Notes: generated by a model from the sequence alone, not told the origin. DNA of 64,000 nucleotides from DAIDKA01 sp036521075 (GCA_036521075.1 DATDIL010000162.1:11789-75788); one strand, 5' to 3'; positions 54,627-63,829 are shown, counted from the first letter of the stretch. Translations and numbers: made by a program.

Positions 54627-54635
54627 GCAGTCCCG

Positions 54636-55391
54636 CTACCGGTTTGAAAGCGCCGCGGACGTGGCGCGAATCCGGCACCCCGATACGCTCAGCAGGGCGA
54701 TCATCAGGAATGCGGCGACCAATCCAGGAATCGACCAGTCCTGACCCGGCCATTCGAGACCCATTCCCTCGCCCACCCAGAATGTTCCGAATGCCGTCAA
54801 CAGCACCCCCACTGCGAATTTCAGGGCATTCTCCGGAATCATCGACAGGGGTTTGTGGATCAGTACCCCCAGCATGACGACGACGATCAGCGCCGCGATT
54901 GCCCCGGCACTCGCCGGGATCAACAAACCAACCCCGCCCGCCCCGACGGCGATGACGATGAAGACCACCTCGACTCCCTCGAGCAGGGTGATCTTGAAGG
55001 CGGTCGCGATGGCGATTCCATCCCAGCCGCGAGCTGCACGTGTGGCTTGTTGCAGCGAGGCTGTTTGCGTCGCGAAGGCCGCCTCTTCATCGTGCAACGC
55101 AATGACTCCCGCGGAGCGCAGCACCGCTTTGCGCAGCCAGCGCATCCCGAAGAGCAGCAGAAGGGCCCCCACGGTGAGTTGAATGGACTGAAGCGGGATT
55201 TGCGCCAGGGCCGGCCCGAGCACGATGACGAGCGCTATGAGCACGCACAGGCCGCCGCCACTGCCGGCTAGCGCGCCACGCCAGCCGCGCACGGTGCCAA
55301 CCGCCAGCACCACGGTCAGCGCCTCAACGAACTCGACCAGGGATGCCAGGAACGCCGCAACGACCGATGGCCAGGCGTGACCCCAATTCAC
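54636..55391 (-). CDS. Polytopic membrane protein (COG4280-like)
   Basis: About 251 residues from GTG 55391, with seven membrane helices. Two similar acidic segments, SLVEFVEALTVVLAVG and ITLLEGVEVVFIVIAVG, recall FTR1/TMEM165-type cation transporters, in which such Glu residues bind metal. The exact start is uncertain (GTG 55391 or 55400; the frame opens at 55475). It may transport a divalent cation. Confidence 0.7.
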   Translation of the reverse strand: MNWGHAWPSVVAAFLASLVEFVEALTVVLAVGTVRGWRGALAGSGGGLCVLIALVIVLGPALAQIPLQSIQLTVGALLLLFGMRWLRKAVLRSAGVIALHDEEAAFATQTASLQQATRAARGWDGIAIATAFKITLLEGVEVVFIVIAVGAGGVGLLIPASAGAIAALIVVVMLGVLIHKPLSMIPENALKFAVGVLLTAFGTFWVGEGMGLEWPGQDWSIPGLVAAFLMIALLSVSGCRIRATSAALSNR

Positions 55392-55437
55392 GAAGAACAC
55401 CGCGCTCGTGTGCTTCGCCTTGGACAAAGCTTGCCGT

Positions 55438-56088
55438 CTATTGGCGTGTCGTCCCGGGATCCCCGGACCAAGCAATCACGTAATGCGTGTTTCTGAGGTG
55501 CACTGGTTTTGGTTTGCGGTGGTGATAAAGACTGGCAGTGCGAAGGCCTGCCACCGGCTTGATGTGTTCCCATTGGCTTTGCCGCTCGCGCGCTCGCCGC
55601 AACAGTAATTGTGCCACTTTGTCGCGGTCCGCGGCATAGCTGGTAGCAGTGGGAAACTCGAACACTTCTGTCGCATCAAAGGGATTGGTGACTCGCACCG
55701 CTTGTTGCGGCGAACTTGCAAGGATGGCTGCCCCGGGCGTGATGACAGCCGGCCTCGCGGCAGCCGGCGCTGGTGGCTCAGGCTGCCAAGCAAGCTGCGA
55801 AGCACCCCACCAGGCGAAGGTAAGGTAGCCGATGATAGCCCCTGCCATTTTCGCCATGGGCATATAGTGCCGACGACGAGAGCGGCTCGAGGGGCCGACC
55901 GTAACGAGCGGCGGCGGCGCGAAGAACGTGGGTACTCGGGCCGGTGCGCTAAGAGCTGCAATTGGGGCACTGGCGACAGGTTCCTCCAGCTCCGCGGCCT
56001 GCGACAGCACGCGCAACTGCTCCGCAGTCAACTCCAGTTCGATCGTGTCGTCGCCGATCCCGCGGTAGATCTTCGTCTGGCCGTTCAT
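55438..56088 (-). CDS. Membrane-anchored protein of unknown function
   Basis: From ATG 56088 a 216-residue protein has a soluble N-terminus (DDTIELELTAEQLRVLSQAA), a basic stretch (SRSRRRHYM), one membrane helix (MAGAIIGYLTFAWWGASQ) and a C-terminal domain with DPFDATEVFEFP-like sequence. No family recognised. It may be an anti-sigma-like or envelope regulator, but nothing proves this. Confidence 0.55.
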   Translation of the reverse strand: MNGQTKIYRGIGDDTIELELTAEQLRVLSQAAELEEPVASAPIAALSAPARVPTFFAPPPLVTVGPSSRSRRRHYMPMAKMAGAIIGYLTFAWWGASQLAWQPEPPAPAAARPAVITPGAAILASSPQQAVRVTNPFDATEVFEFPTATSYAADRDKVAQLLLRRARERQSQWEHIKPVAGLRTASLYHHRKPKPVHLRNTHYVIAWSGDPGTTRQ

Positions 56089-56238
56089 TGCTGGTTTCCC
56101 TCTACGGCGCATGGTTATACGCACCACCGCGCCCGTCTGTAGGCCATCGCCTTAGGTGCTATGGAGAGTGCAACCGGGCGCCGAAGGGGTCTGCGCGCTG
56201 CTGCGCGCCCGGGGCCAGCGCATGTGGGCGTGGTGTCG

Positions 56239-56312
56239 CCTAAGTGATTGAATTTACTAATCCTGTAAAACAGGGGTCGGCACACTTAATGCCGGGGTCA
56301 CGGTTGCATCCC
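56239..56312 (+). repeat. Divergent att-like unit
   Basis: TAAGTGATTGAATTTACTAA starts at 56241. TAATGCCGGGGTC starts at 56287, exactly 46 bp later, the same spacing as in the right attachment repeat (9667 and 9713). The T-arm after it is degenerate (CGGTTGCATCCCGG). It looks like a decayed copy of the same recombination site. Confidence 0.5.
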
Positions 56313-56333
56313 GGACCGCGCACCTGCCCACGC

Positions 56334-56854
56334 CTAGAAATGAAAGCGCACGATGGAGTAGTCATCCTCGAGTAGCGGGTCGCCGTGCAGCTGCAGTAGG
56401 TATTTCCACCACTCATCCAGATCCGATGCACTCAGGGACGAGCGGCTCATGAATTGAGCAAGGTCCGCCACGCTCAGCATCCCGCCGCCTGGCTTCTCGA
56501 CTTCGTACGTGCCGTCACTGAGCAGGTAGAGCCGGGCGTTCAACGGGATCGTAGTCACGCGGCTTTCGTATTTGACCTGCGGCACAAAGCCGATGGGCAC
56601 ACCTTTGGTCTTCAGAGGCTGCAGCGTCCCGAGTGCATCGATCAGCAAAGCGGGGGGGTGACCCGCACAGGCGTATTCGAGCCGCCGGTCAGCAGGGTGA
56701 TAGACACCGTACCAGATCGTGAAGTACAGATCGCTGCCGGTGTGCATCTGGTAGGTTTCATTGAGTGAGCCCAGTACCTGGACCGGACTGCGAAAGTCAA
56801 CTTCGCGAAGCGATGCCGAGAACGCGTCGCCACCGAGTTCGACGCGTCGGCGAT
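56334..56854 (-). pseudogene. C-terminal remnant of a SpoIIE/PP2C phosphatase
   Basis: The frame encodes the second half of an RsbU/SpoIIE phosphatase: LNETYQMHTGSDLYFTIWYG, LEYACAGHPPALLID, GVPIGFVPQ, LYLLSDGTYEVE. The first metal-binding block (D-x-x-GHG) and the sensory part are missing; upstream codons are unrelated. It runs into an SDR remnant at 56854. It is probably inactive. Confidence 0.65.
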
Positions 56855-57441
56855 CAAGACGGGACCTTCGCGCGAAAGTTCCGGGCGCGCGCCGCAAGCA
56901 TCCTGTGCCATTGGAGTTCCAGACTCGTACTCATGCGGATGTAGCGAATCCAGGCGGGCGGCAGGACGGTGAAGTCGATCGGGTGACGACCCCAGTCGGG
57001 ACGGCGGCCATCATGGTCCGTGAACCCGTAGTCGCGTGCGAGCTGCCATGAACTGAAGAGCATGCCGGTGCGATCCTGAATCCTCGGATCTGCCGCCAGC
57101 GCGGCGACGGCTCGTCCGACGAATAGCGGTGATTCGGAGGCCAGAAAGTTCGGATCCTTCTTCCCCGCCTCCCGCCAGGTCTCTTCGGTCACGGCAAAGT
57201 GATCAAGCACGGACTCTGACCGCAGGAAGCCTGGCGTGAGCGCCACGACCGCGATGCCATGCGCTTGAAGCTCGACCGCCCAGGTCAAGGGAAGCACTTT
57301 CTGCGCCGCCTTCACGATGTGCGCCATTGGATTCGCCGCCGCGCCGATGATGTCATTCTCGGTCATGATGACGATGAGGCCGCGCTTTGCCGGCATCATG
57401 GCGCGCGCGGCGTGTTTCGCGGTAATGATCCGCGACGAGAG
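56854..57441 (-). pseudogene. N-terminally truncated short-chain dehydrogenase
   Basis: Homology starts mid-protein (LSSRIITAKHAARAMMPAKR, GLIVIMTEND) and runs to a normal end (AVVALTPGFLRSESVLDHFA, GRAVAALAADP, YGFTDHDGRRPDW). The dinucleotide-binding half is absent. Where the active-site Tyr-x-x-x-Lys should be, the sequence reads NPMAHIVKAA, with no Tyr. It cannot be a working dehydrogenase. Confidence 0.7.
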
Positions 57442-57546
57442 GCCCTGCCTGGGCGTTGTACCGGCAGGGTCGCGCTTGCAGCTGGTTGAGCGCGGACCTG
57501 AAGGCCGTGCTCCAGCCGCATCTTTCGGACGGCGCGCGATCCGTGG

Positions 57547-57603
57547 CAACTTGTTGAATTTGCGGATCTACTACCCTAAGGTCGACACTGATAATGCCGG
57601 GCT
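57547..57603 (+). repeat. Degenerate att-like unit
   Basis: CAACTTGTTGAATTT at 57547 matches the TAAGTNATTGAA box at 9 of 12 core positions. TAATGCCGGG follows at 57592, 45 bp later. It sits between the SDR and SnoaL remnants. This is weaker evidence than the copy at 56239. Confidence 0.3.
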
Positions 57604-57628
57604 TTCGGGGTGCCAGGAGGTAGCTGAA

Positions 57629-57841
57629 ATGTCTGATCCGCGCAAAATGCAGGAAATGCGAGCCGAGCAGGCCCGGTGCAACAAGGCACTCATCACCCGA
57701 TACTACGAATTCGACGGGCCGAACAGCAATGGAGAAGCCGGCGTGGCCATCTTTCGGCTGGAGGCGGGTAAGATCGTCGAGCACTGGAACGTCATTCAGC
57801 CGATTCCGGATTCGCTCCCCCACGCCAACACGATGGTTTGA
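57629..57841 (+). pseudogene. SnoaL-like gene with internal deletion
   Basis: ATG 57629 has a perfect GGAGG eight bases upstream. The 70 residues join an N-terminal piece (CNKALITRYYEF) to the C-terminal core of SnoaL-like proteins (AIFRLEAGKIVEHWNVIQPI). About half the usual length is missing from the middle, apparently by an in-frame deletion. It is directly upstream of the sugar-acid operon and may share its transcript. Confidence 0.55.
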
Positions 57842-57843
57842 TC

Positions 57844-58554
57844 GTGGCCACTCAAGACCCGATGCTCGGCCTCGTCATGCCCGTTGATCCGTGGGTGCCG
57901 CCCGAGGCAGCCGCCATGTATCCTACGGGCCTGCGCTTTCAGGCCGCCGGCCTTGGCCTGAAAACAATGACACCGCATGGTTACGATGAGGTAGTCGAAC
58001 GAATCGCGCCGGCCGCAAAGGCGTTGAGTGAGCAGGGTGTCCGGGCGGTCGTCCTGATGGGCACGTCACTCAGCTTTTACAAGGGCGCGGCCTTCAATCG
58101 TGAACTCACGCAGCGCGTGAGCATGGCGAGTGGCCTCCCGGCGGTGACAATGAGTACCGCCGTGATCGAGGGCCTCGTTAGCGTTGGTGGCAAACGACTC
58201 GCGGTCGCCACCGCCTATGACGACGAGGTGAATGATCGCCTGCGGACATTTCTCCAGGAGGAAGGCTTTGAAGTCCCGGCGATTCGCGGCCTGGGTGTCG
58301 AAAAGGTTGAGGACATCCACAACGTAACGCGGGACGGTCTGCTCAAGTTCAGTGTCGAGGTGTTTGAGTCGGCACGCCGCCCGGATGCGCTGTTGATTTC
58401 GTGCGGTGGGCTGCGAACGCTCGACCTGCTCGAGCCTCTCGAACGTCGATGCGGGGTCCCGGTGGTTTCGAGCCTGCCACATGCCCTGCGCGCCGGCGTG
58501 CGTCTTCTGGGGCACAGTGGGCGGGTGCTTGACCACGGTCGGTTGCTTTCTTAG
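57844..58554 (+). CDS. Arylmalonate decarboxylase-like Asp/Glu racemase-family protein
   Basis: From GTG 57844 this 236-residue protein aligns almost end to end with arylmalonate decarboxylase, as I recall that enzyme. The oxyanion-binding residues match with a shift of one: G73-T74-S75 in LMGTSLSFYKG, Y125 in ATAYDDEVN, and C187-G188 in LISCGGLRTLD. The single active-site Cys (Gly at 73) is the decarboxylase pattern; racemases have two Cys. TTG 57838 is an alternative start. It overlaps dgoK by one base, so it belongs to the galactonate operon, a setting where its substrate is unclear. Confidence 0.85.
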   Translation: MATQDPMLGLVMPVDPWVPPEAAAMYPTGLRFQAAGLGLKTMTPHGYDEVVERIAPAAKALSEQGVRAVVLMGTSLSFYKGAAFNRELTQRVSMASGLPAVTMSTAVIEGLVSVGGKRLAVATAYDDEVNDRLRTFLQEEGFEVPAIRGLGVEKVEDIHNVTRDGLLKFSVEVFESARRPDALLISCGGLRTLDLLEPLERRCGVPVVSSLPHALRAGVRLLGHSGRVLDHGRLLS

Positions 58555-59489
58555 TGGATTGCGCGCTAATCGGCGTCGATTGGGGCACTACCCGGTTGCG
58601 GGCGTTTCGAATCGGCGTCGATGGTCGGATATTGGAACGCCGCGCGAGCGATCGGGGAGTTGTCGAGATTCGCGATGGGGACTTCGACCGGGCCTTGCGC
58701 GACGTCATGGGCGGATGGCCGTCGGATATACCGATCCTGATGTGCGGCATGATCGGCAGCCGACAGGGATGGACAGAGGTGCCGTATCGGCCGTGTCCCG
58801 CATGCGTGAGTGATCTGGCCGACACGCTGTGCCCGATCGAGACCAGTTGCGGTCCCGCCTGGATCGTTGGCGGAGTCTGCGCGATGAATGCTCCGAATGG
58901 CGCCGCCGAGCGTGGTGCGCGCAAGCTTTATGACGTCATGCGCGGGGAGGAGACTCAGATGTTGGGAGTGGCGCCCGATGCTGGCCGGACTGTCATGATC
59001 ACACCCGGCACACACAGCAAATGGGCAGTTGTTCAAGCGGGGAGCATCGAGAGCTTTCGCACCCATATGACCGGCGAGATCTACGCGGTGCTGCAGAAGC
59101 ACTCCATCCTGGGGAGTCTCATGCCGGAAGGGAACGCGGGTCAATTCGACGAAGCGTCATTCTTGGACGGCGTACATTTGGGACTCGAAGAGGTTGCCCT
59201 GTCGCATGCGCTGTTTAGTGTTCGAACGCAAGGGCTGTTCGCGCAGAAGAGTCCGCCTGAGCTGGTGCACTATCTGTCGGGAATCCTGATCGGAAGTGAA
59301 GTGTCCGCCGAGGCGCGCAGCCATGCCATGGACTCCACCGTAGTCGTCATCGCCTCTGCCGAGCTGGCCGGTCGCTATCAAATTGCCCTGTCAGCGTGCG
59401 GCTTCTGCGATGTTCGCCATGTTGACGCCGAGGGCGCAGTGGCTCAAGGTTTATGGAAGCTGTGGCAACTTCGAGCGCGAGCGCCATGA
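58554..59489 (+). CDS. dgoK: 2-dehydro-3-deoxygalactonokinase
   Basis: A 311-residue sugar-acid kinase. The family marks are LIGVDWGTTRLRAFRI at the start, ILMCGMIGSRQGWTEVPY, VMITPGTHSKWAVVQAGSIE, SFRTHMTGEIYAVLQKHS and DEASFLDGVHLG. It phosphorylates 2-keto-3-deoxygalactonate to the 6-phosphate, which the next gene product cleaves. GTG 58554 overlaps the preceding stop; the 3' end overlaps dgoA by 4 bp. Confidence 0.93.
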   Translation: MDCALIGVDWGTTRLRAFRIGVDGRILERRASDRGVVEIRDGDFDRALRDVMGGWPSDIPILMCGMIGSRQGWTEVPYRPCPACVSDLADTLCPIETSCGPAWIVGGVCAMNAPNGAAERGARKLYDVMRGEETQMLGVAPDAGRTVMITPGTHSKWAVVQAGSIESFRTHMTGEIYAVLQKHSILGSLMPEGNAGQFDEASFLDGVHLGLEEVALSHALFSVRTQGLFAQKSPPELVHYLSGILIGSEVSAEARSHAMDSTVVVIASAELAGRYQIALSACGFCDVRHVDAEGAVAQGLWKLWQLRARAP

Positions 59490-60121
59490 GGCTCCCGTGC
59501 GCGACGCTGTGGGAGCAGCTCCTCGCCAAGATGCCCCTCATTGCCATTCTGCGAGGCATTCGGCCGCGTGAGGCCGTAGATATTGCAGAGGCATTGAGCG
59601 TGGCGGGCTTCCTGTGCGTCGAGGTCCCCCTGAATTCTCCGGATGCCCTTGAGAGTATCAGCGCGCTCAGGAGGCGTTTTGACGGACGGCTTCTCATTGG
59701 CGCAGGTACAGTACTCACAGAAGCCGAAGTGGCTGCAGTTCAGCAAGCCGGCGCACAGATCGCCGTTTCTCCGAACACGAACCCCGGGGTCATCGCGGCC
59801 GCCAAGGGCCTCGACCTGATCTGCGTTCCGGGGTTTGCAACAGCCACTGAAGCGCTTGCCGGTGCGGCGGCCGGAGCGGATGCATTGAAGCTCTTTCCCG
59901 CAGAATCTGCCTCTGCGGCGGTTGTGCGTGCATTAAAGGCCGTCTTACCGGCATCGCTGCCGATTTTCCCGGTCGGTGGCATTACCGCCGCGAAAATGGC
60001 CGCATACATTTCGGCGGGCGCCGCTGGGTTCGGCATCGGATCGGCACTTTATACGCCAGGGGCAAGCGCTGATATCGTGGGGCGTCGCGCTGCAATGTTC
60101 GTGAAGGCGTGGAGACGATAG
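59486..60121 (+). CDS. dgoA: 2-dehydro-3-deoxy-6-phosphogalactonate aldolase
   Basis: A 211-residue KDPG/KDPGal aldolase from ATG 59486 (ATGA overlap with dgoK). Visible are AILRGIRPREAVDIAEALS with the catalytic Glu region, IGAGTVLTEAEVAAVQQAG, the Schiff-base Lys in ADALKLFPAE and PVGGITAAKMAAYISAGA. It yields pyruvate and glyceraldehyde 3-phosphate. An ATG at 59453 would lengthen it by 11 residues. Confidence 0.93.
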   Translation: MRLPCATLWEQLLAKMPLIAILRGIRPREAVDIAEALSVAGFLCVEVPLNSPDALESISALRRRFDGRLLIGAGTVLTEAEVAAVQQAGAQIAVSPNTNPGVIAAAKGLDLICVPGFATATEALAGAAAGADALKLFPAESASAAVVRALKAVLPASLPIFPVGGITAAKMAAYISAGAAGFGIGSALYTPGASADIVGRRAAMFVKAWRR

Positions 60122-60122
60122 C

Positions 60123-60875
60123 ATGGCCGCGAAGAGCCTCGATTGGGAGGTATCCTCTGCGCTGATTCAGCCCGGAGGCGGCCGACGGTTGCGCGAGTCG
60201 GTGGCGCAGCAGCTCGCGGTATTGATTCTCTCGGGGAGGCTTCCGGAGGGACACGCGTTTCCCGGCGAGGTGGAATACGCGGCGCAAATCGGCATTTCCC
60301 GGTCGGCATTGCGGGAGGCGTTTCGGATTCTCGCGGCGAAGGGTCTGGTCGAGGGGCGCCCCAAGGCTGGTACCCGTGTCACGCCGAGGCGGCAGTGGAG
60401 CCTGCTGGATCCGGATCTGCTCGCCTGGCAATTCAAGGCCGAGCCGAGTCTGAAATTCTTGCGCGATCTGTTCGAGCTGCGCATGGTCGTCGAACCGGGA
60501 GCGGCGGCGTTGGCTGCGGCCAGGCGAGCCGACGCTCAGGTGCAGCAGATGGGTGAGGCGCTCGAACGGATGGCGCAGCATGGGCTGGCCACGGAGGCGG
60601 GCCGTCATGCAGACCAGCAGTTCCACATGATCATGCTGGAGGCCACCCAGAATGACGCCATCATTGCGTTGGCAAGTTCAATCATGTCGGCGATTGCATG
60701 GACAACGCTCTACAAGCAGCGCAAGCGGGCTCTGCCGCGCGACCCGGTGCCGGATCATCGCGCCCTATTCGAAGCGATCGCACGCGCAGATGCGGACCAG
60801 GCACGGGAGGCCATGGCGGAGCTGGTGAGATTGGCGCTGCGGGACACGGAGATTTCCCTGCGCGAGGATCAATGA
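60123..60875 (+). CDS. FadR-type GntR regulator
   Basis: A 250-residue GntR/FadR protein. It has a winged helix (LRESVAQQLAVLILSGRLPE, ISRSALREAFRILAAKGLVE, GRPKAGTRVTPR) and an FCD effector domain with metal-type residues (FELRMVVEPGAAALAA, DQQFHMIMLEAT, DHRALFEAI). It starts one base after dgoA and is probably the local galactonate-responsive repressor (DgoR-like). Its 3' end overlaps the convergent dehydratase gene by 7 bp. Confidence 0.9.
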   Translation: MAAKSLDWEVSSALIQPGGGRRLRESVAQQLAVLILSGRLPEGHAFPGEVEYAAQIGISRSALREAFRILAAKGLVEGRPKAGTRVTPRRQWSLLDPDLLAWQFKAEPSLKFLRDLFELRMVVEPGAAALAAARRADAQVQQMGEALERMAQHGLATEAGRHADQQFHMIMLEATQNDAIIALASSIMSAIAWTTLYKQRKRALPRDPVPDHRALFEAIARADADQAREAMAELVRLALRDTEISLREDQ

Positions 60876-62662
60876 TTGTCCCGTGGTATGCCGACAGTTT
60901 GGGCAATGCGCTGATACTTCTCAGCCCCCTCCAGAATTGCTCCGGTATCCAGCTGGCCGGTCAGGGCGCGCTGGATTTCCTGCCATGGCGTCTGGGAGGC
61001 GGGCACCTGATAGCCACCGGCCTCCCCCAGCGCGCGCCGGCGCGCCGCGAGTTCCGCGTCGCTGAGCAACACGTCGGCCGTGCCCCGTCTGAGATCGATC
61101 CGGATGCGATCCCCGGTGCGCAGCAGCGCAAGGCCACCACCTGCGGCAGCCTCCGGGGATGCGTTCAGAATGGACGCTGAGGCGGAAGTACCCGATTGGC
61201 GCCCATCGCCAATGCAGGGCAATGAATGTATGTCCTCTCGAATCAGATATGCTGGGGGCCGCATATTTACGACTTCGGCCGCACCCGGATAACCCACCGG
61301 CCCGGTGCCGCGCATGACCAGCAGTGATTGCGGGGTAATGCGCAGATTCGGATCATCAATGCGCCGGTGATAGTCTTCCGGTCCGTCAAACACCACCGCC
61401 GGCCCCTCGATGGCGTCGGGGTCGCTGGGATTGGACAGGTAGCGCTCGCGAAACTCGGTGCTGATCACGCAGGTTTTCATGATCGCTGCATCAAACAGGT
61501 TGCCGCGCAGCACGATGAAGCCCGCATTCGCTGCCAGCGGCCGCTGCAGCGGGTGGATGACACGTTCGTCCTCGATCAAGGCGCCGCGACAGTTCTCGCC
61601 GATGCTGCGACCGCTCACCGTCATTGCCGATTCATGGATAAGTTTCCCTTGCATCAACTGGCTTATGACCGCCGGAACGCCACCGGCGCGGTAGAAGTCC
61701 TCACCGAGATATTCCCCGGCGGGCTGCAAGTTGACCAAAAGTGGAACGGCATGCCCGAAGGCCTGCCAGTCCTTTAGCGCCAGGGTGACGCCGGCGTGTC
61801 TGGCAATTGCCGCCAAATGGATCGGCGCATTGGTCGATCCGCCAAGTGCCGAGCTGACCACGATCGCATTGAGAAAGGACTCGCGCGTCAGGATGTCCGA
61901 GGGCTTCAGATCCTCCTTGACCATTGCCACGATGCGCTTGCCGGTTCGGTACGCCATCTCCTGACGGTCCCGATACGGGGCGGGGATTGCTGCGCAGCCC
62001 GGCAGCATCATGCCCATGGCTTCCGCGAGCGAATTCATCGTCGTCGCCGTGCCCATGGTGTTGCAGTAACCCGTGGACGGCGCCGATGAGGCGACGAGCT
62101 TGATGAATCCTTCCGCATCTAGTTCGCCCGCAGCCAGCATTTGGCGCGCTTTCCAGACGATGGTCCCCGACCCCGTGCGCTCGCCCTTGTGCCAGCCGTT
62201 GAGCATGGGGCCGACGGACAGCGCGATGGCAGGAATATTCACCGTGGCTGCGGCCATCAAACAGGCCGGAGTGGTTTTGTCACATCCCGTCGTCAGCACC
62301 ACGCCGTCAAGCGGATAGCCGAATAGGGTTTCCACCAGTCCCAGGTAGGCCAGGTTCCGGTCCAAAGCTGCCGTCGGGCGTTTGCCGGTCTCCTGGATCG
62401 GGTGTACCGGAAATTCGATGGCGATGCCGCCGGCTTCCCGAATTCCTTCGCGCACCCGATCGGCCAGAACCAGGTGATGGCGATTGCAGGGGGAGAGATC
62501 CGAGCCCGTCTGCGCGATACCGATGATCGGCCGTCCGGAGCGTAATTCCTCCAGAGAAATACCGAAGTTCAGGTATCGCTCCAAATACAGCGACGTCATG
62601 GCGATGTTGTCCGGATTATCGAACCAGGCGCGGCTGCGAAGTTTGCTGGGGATCGGGGACAT
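60869..62662 (-). CDS. IlvD/Edd-family sugar-acid dehydratase
   Basis: A 597-residue Fe-S dehydratase. Cluster and metal motifs are GSDLSPCNRHH, TTGCDKTTPA and GYCNTMGTATTMNSLAEAMG; GCAAIPAPYRDRQ resembles L-arabinonate/D-galactonate-type members more than dihydroxyacid dehydratase. It would turn galactonate (or a related aldonate) into the 2-keto-3-deoxy acid used by dgoK. The usual DgoD of enterobacteria is an enolase-family enzyme, so here a different family fills the step. It is 15 bp from the mutarotase gene in the same direction. Confidence 0.88.
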   Translation of the reverse strand: MSPIPSKLRSRAWFDNPDNIAMTSLYLERYLNFGISLEELRSGRPIIGIAQTGSDLSPCNRHHLVLADRVREGIREAGGIAIEFPVHPIQETGKRPTAALDRNLAYLGLVETLFGYPLDGVVLTTGCDKTTPACLMAAATVNIPAIALSVGPMLNGWHKGERTGSGTIVWKARQMLAAGELDAEGFIKLVASSAPSTGYCNTMGTATTMNSLAEAMGMMLPGCAAIPAPYRDRQEMAYRTGKRIVAMVKEDLKPSDILTRESFLNAIVVSSALGGSTNAPIHLAAIARHAGVTLALKDWQAFGHAVPLLVNLQPAGEYLGEDFYRAGGVPAVISQLMQGKLIHESAMTVSGRSIGENCRGALIEDERVIHPLQRPLAANAGFIVLRGNLFDAAIMKTCVISTEFRERYLSNPSDPDAIEGPAVVFDGPEDYHRRIDDPNLRITPQSLLVMRGTGPVGYPGAAEVVNMRPPAYLIREDIHSLPCIGDGRQSGTSASASILNASPEAAAGGGLALLRTGDRIRIDLRRGTADVLLSDAELAARRRALGEAGGYQVPASQTPWQEIQRALTGQLDTGAILEGAEKYQRIAQTVGIPRDNH

Positions 62663-62677
62663 GCGCTGCGAACTCGA

Positions 62678-63829
62678 TTAGTGCAGGGTGAAGAGCTTGA
62701 AGATCATGCGGTGATGATAGGTCGAGCCGGGATCAAGCCGCGCGCTGGCAAATCGCGGTTCATTGGGTGCGTTCGGGAATTTCTGGGGTTCCAGGGCAAC
62801 ACCGTCGCCCATGCGATACAGGTGGCCGTGTTTGCCCACCCGGGTCCCATCCAGAAAGTTGCCCGTGTATACCTGCAGGCCTGGCTGCGTGGTCCACACC
62901 TCAAGCACGCGTCCTGAACGGGGGTCCTCCAGGCGGGCCGCGAGTTTGGGCTCGGCTGTCAGCCCCGCGTCGAGTGCAAAGTTGTGGTCATAGCCGCGAC
63001 CGGCGACGATCTGCGCATCGTAGCCGTCGCGAACGCCAGCGTTGATCACGCGGCCGTGGGTAAAATCAAAGACCGTACCGGCGACACTGCGCAATTCACC
63101 CGTTGGAATCAATCCGGCATCCACCGGGGTGTAGTGACTGGCGGGAATGGTCAGCCTCTGTCCCTGCAGGCCATCCGCACTGCCTTCACCGGCCAGGTTG
63201 AAGATGCTGTGATTGGTGATGTTGACCACCGTGGGTGCATCGGTGACAGCGGAATATTCGATCGCCAGATTTCCCGAGTCATCCAGTGCGTAAGTGGTCG
63301 TCACGGTCACAGTGCCCGGATAACCCTGATCGCCCGCGGCGCTCGTGAGTGTGAGAGTTACAGTGGGCATCGGACCGTCCTGCGTCTTCAGGATCTTCCA
63401 CACCCGCTTGTCGAAGCCCTTGGCGCCGCCATGCAGTGAATTCGCCCCGTCATTCTGCGATAGCCGGTATTCCTTGCCGTCGAGCGAGAACTTCGCGCCG
63501 GCAATGCGATTGGCATAGCGACCGATGGTGGCTCCCCAGTAATTGGGCTTGTTGACGAAGCTTGCGAGGTCGTCATAGCCCAGCAGCACATCGGCGCTGT
63601 GCCCACTGCGGTCCGGCGAGTCCAGGGCTTGAAGCGTCGCCCCGTAGGTGATGATGCGAGCGCGAACGCCGTGCCCGTTCGTGAGTGTGACCGCCTCGAT
63701 CCGCCCGCCATCGGCAAGGGTGCCGAAGGTGCTGCGCCGTGCCGTGCCTGCCATGGTTTGGGCCGCGGCCATTACCCCTAGTAGCAGCACCGCGGCCTGG
63801 CGCGTCACTGTGAAGGCCGATCCCGACAC
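62678..63829 (-). CDS. galM: Exported aldose 1-epimerase (mutarotase)
   Basis: A 383-residue GalM-type protein with a signal peptide (about 1-28). The family residues are ITYGATLQALDSPDRSG, GRYANRIAGAKFSLDGKEY, NSLHGGAKGFDKRVW, NITNHSIFNLAGEG with the catalytic His, and VWTTQPGLQVYTGNFLDG; the late ALEPQKFPNAPN holds the catalytic Glu. It interconverts sugar anomers in the periplasm. It precedes the dehydratase and is divergent from the transporter. Confidence 0.92.
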   Translation of the reverse strand: MSGSAFTVTRQAAVLLLGVMAAAQTMAGTARRSTFGTLADGGRIEAVTLTNGHGVRARIITYGATLQALDSPDRSGHSADVLLGYDDLASFVNKPNYWGATIGRYANRIAGAKFSLDGKEYRLSQNDGANSLHGGAKGFDKRVWKILKTQDGPMPTVTLTLTSAAGDQGYPGTVTVTTTYALDDSGNLAIEYSAVTDAPTVVNITNHSIFNLAGEGSADGLQGQRLTIPASHYTPVDAGLIPTGELRSVAGTVFDFTHGRVINAGVRDGYDAQIVAGRGYDHNFALDAGLTAEPKLAARLEDPRSGRVLEVWTTQPGLQVYTGNFLDGTRVGKHGHLYRMGDGVALEPQKFPNAPNEPRFASARLDPGSTYHHRMIFKLFTLH

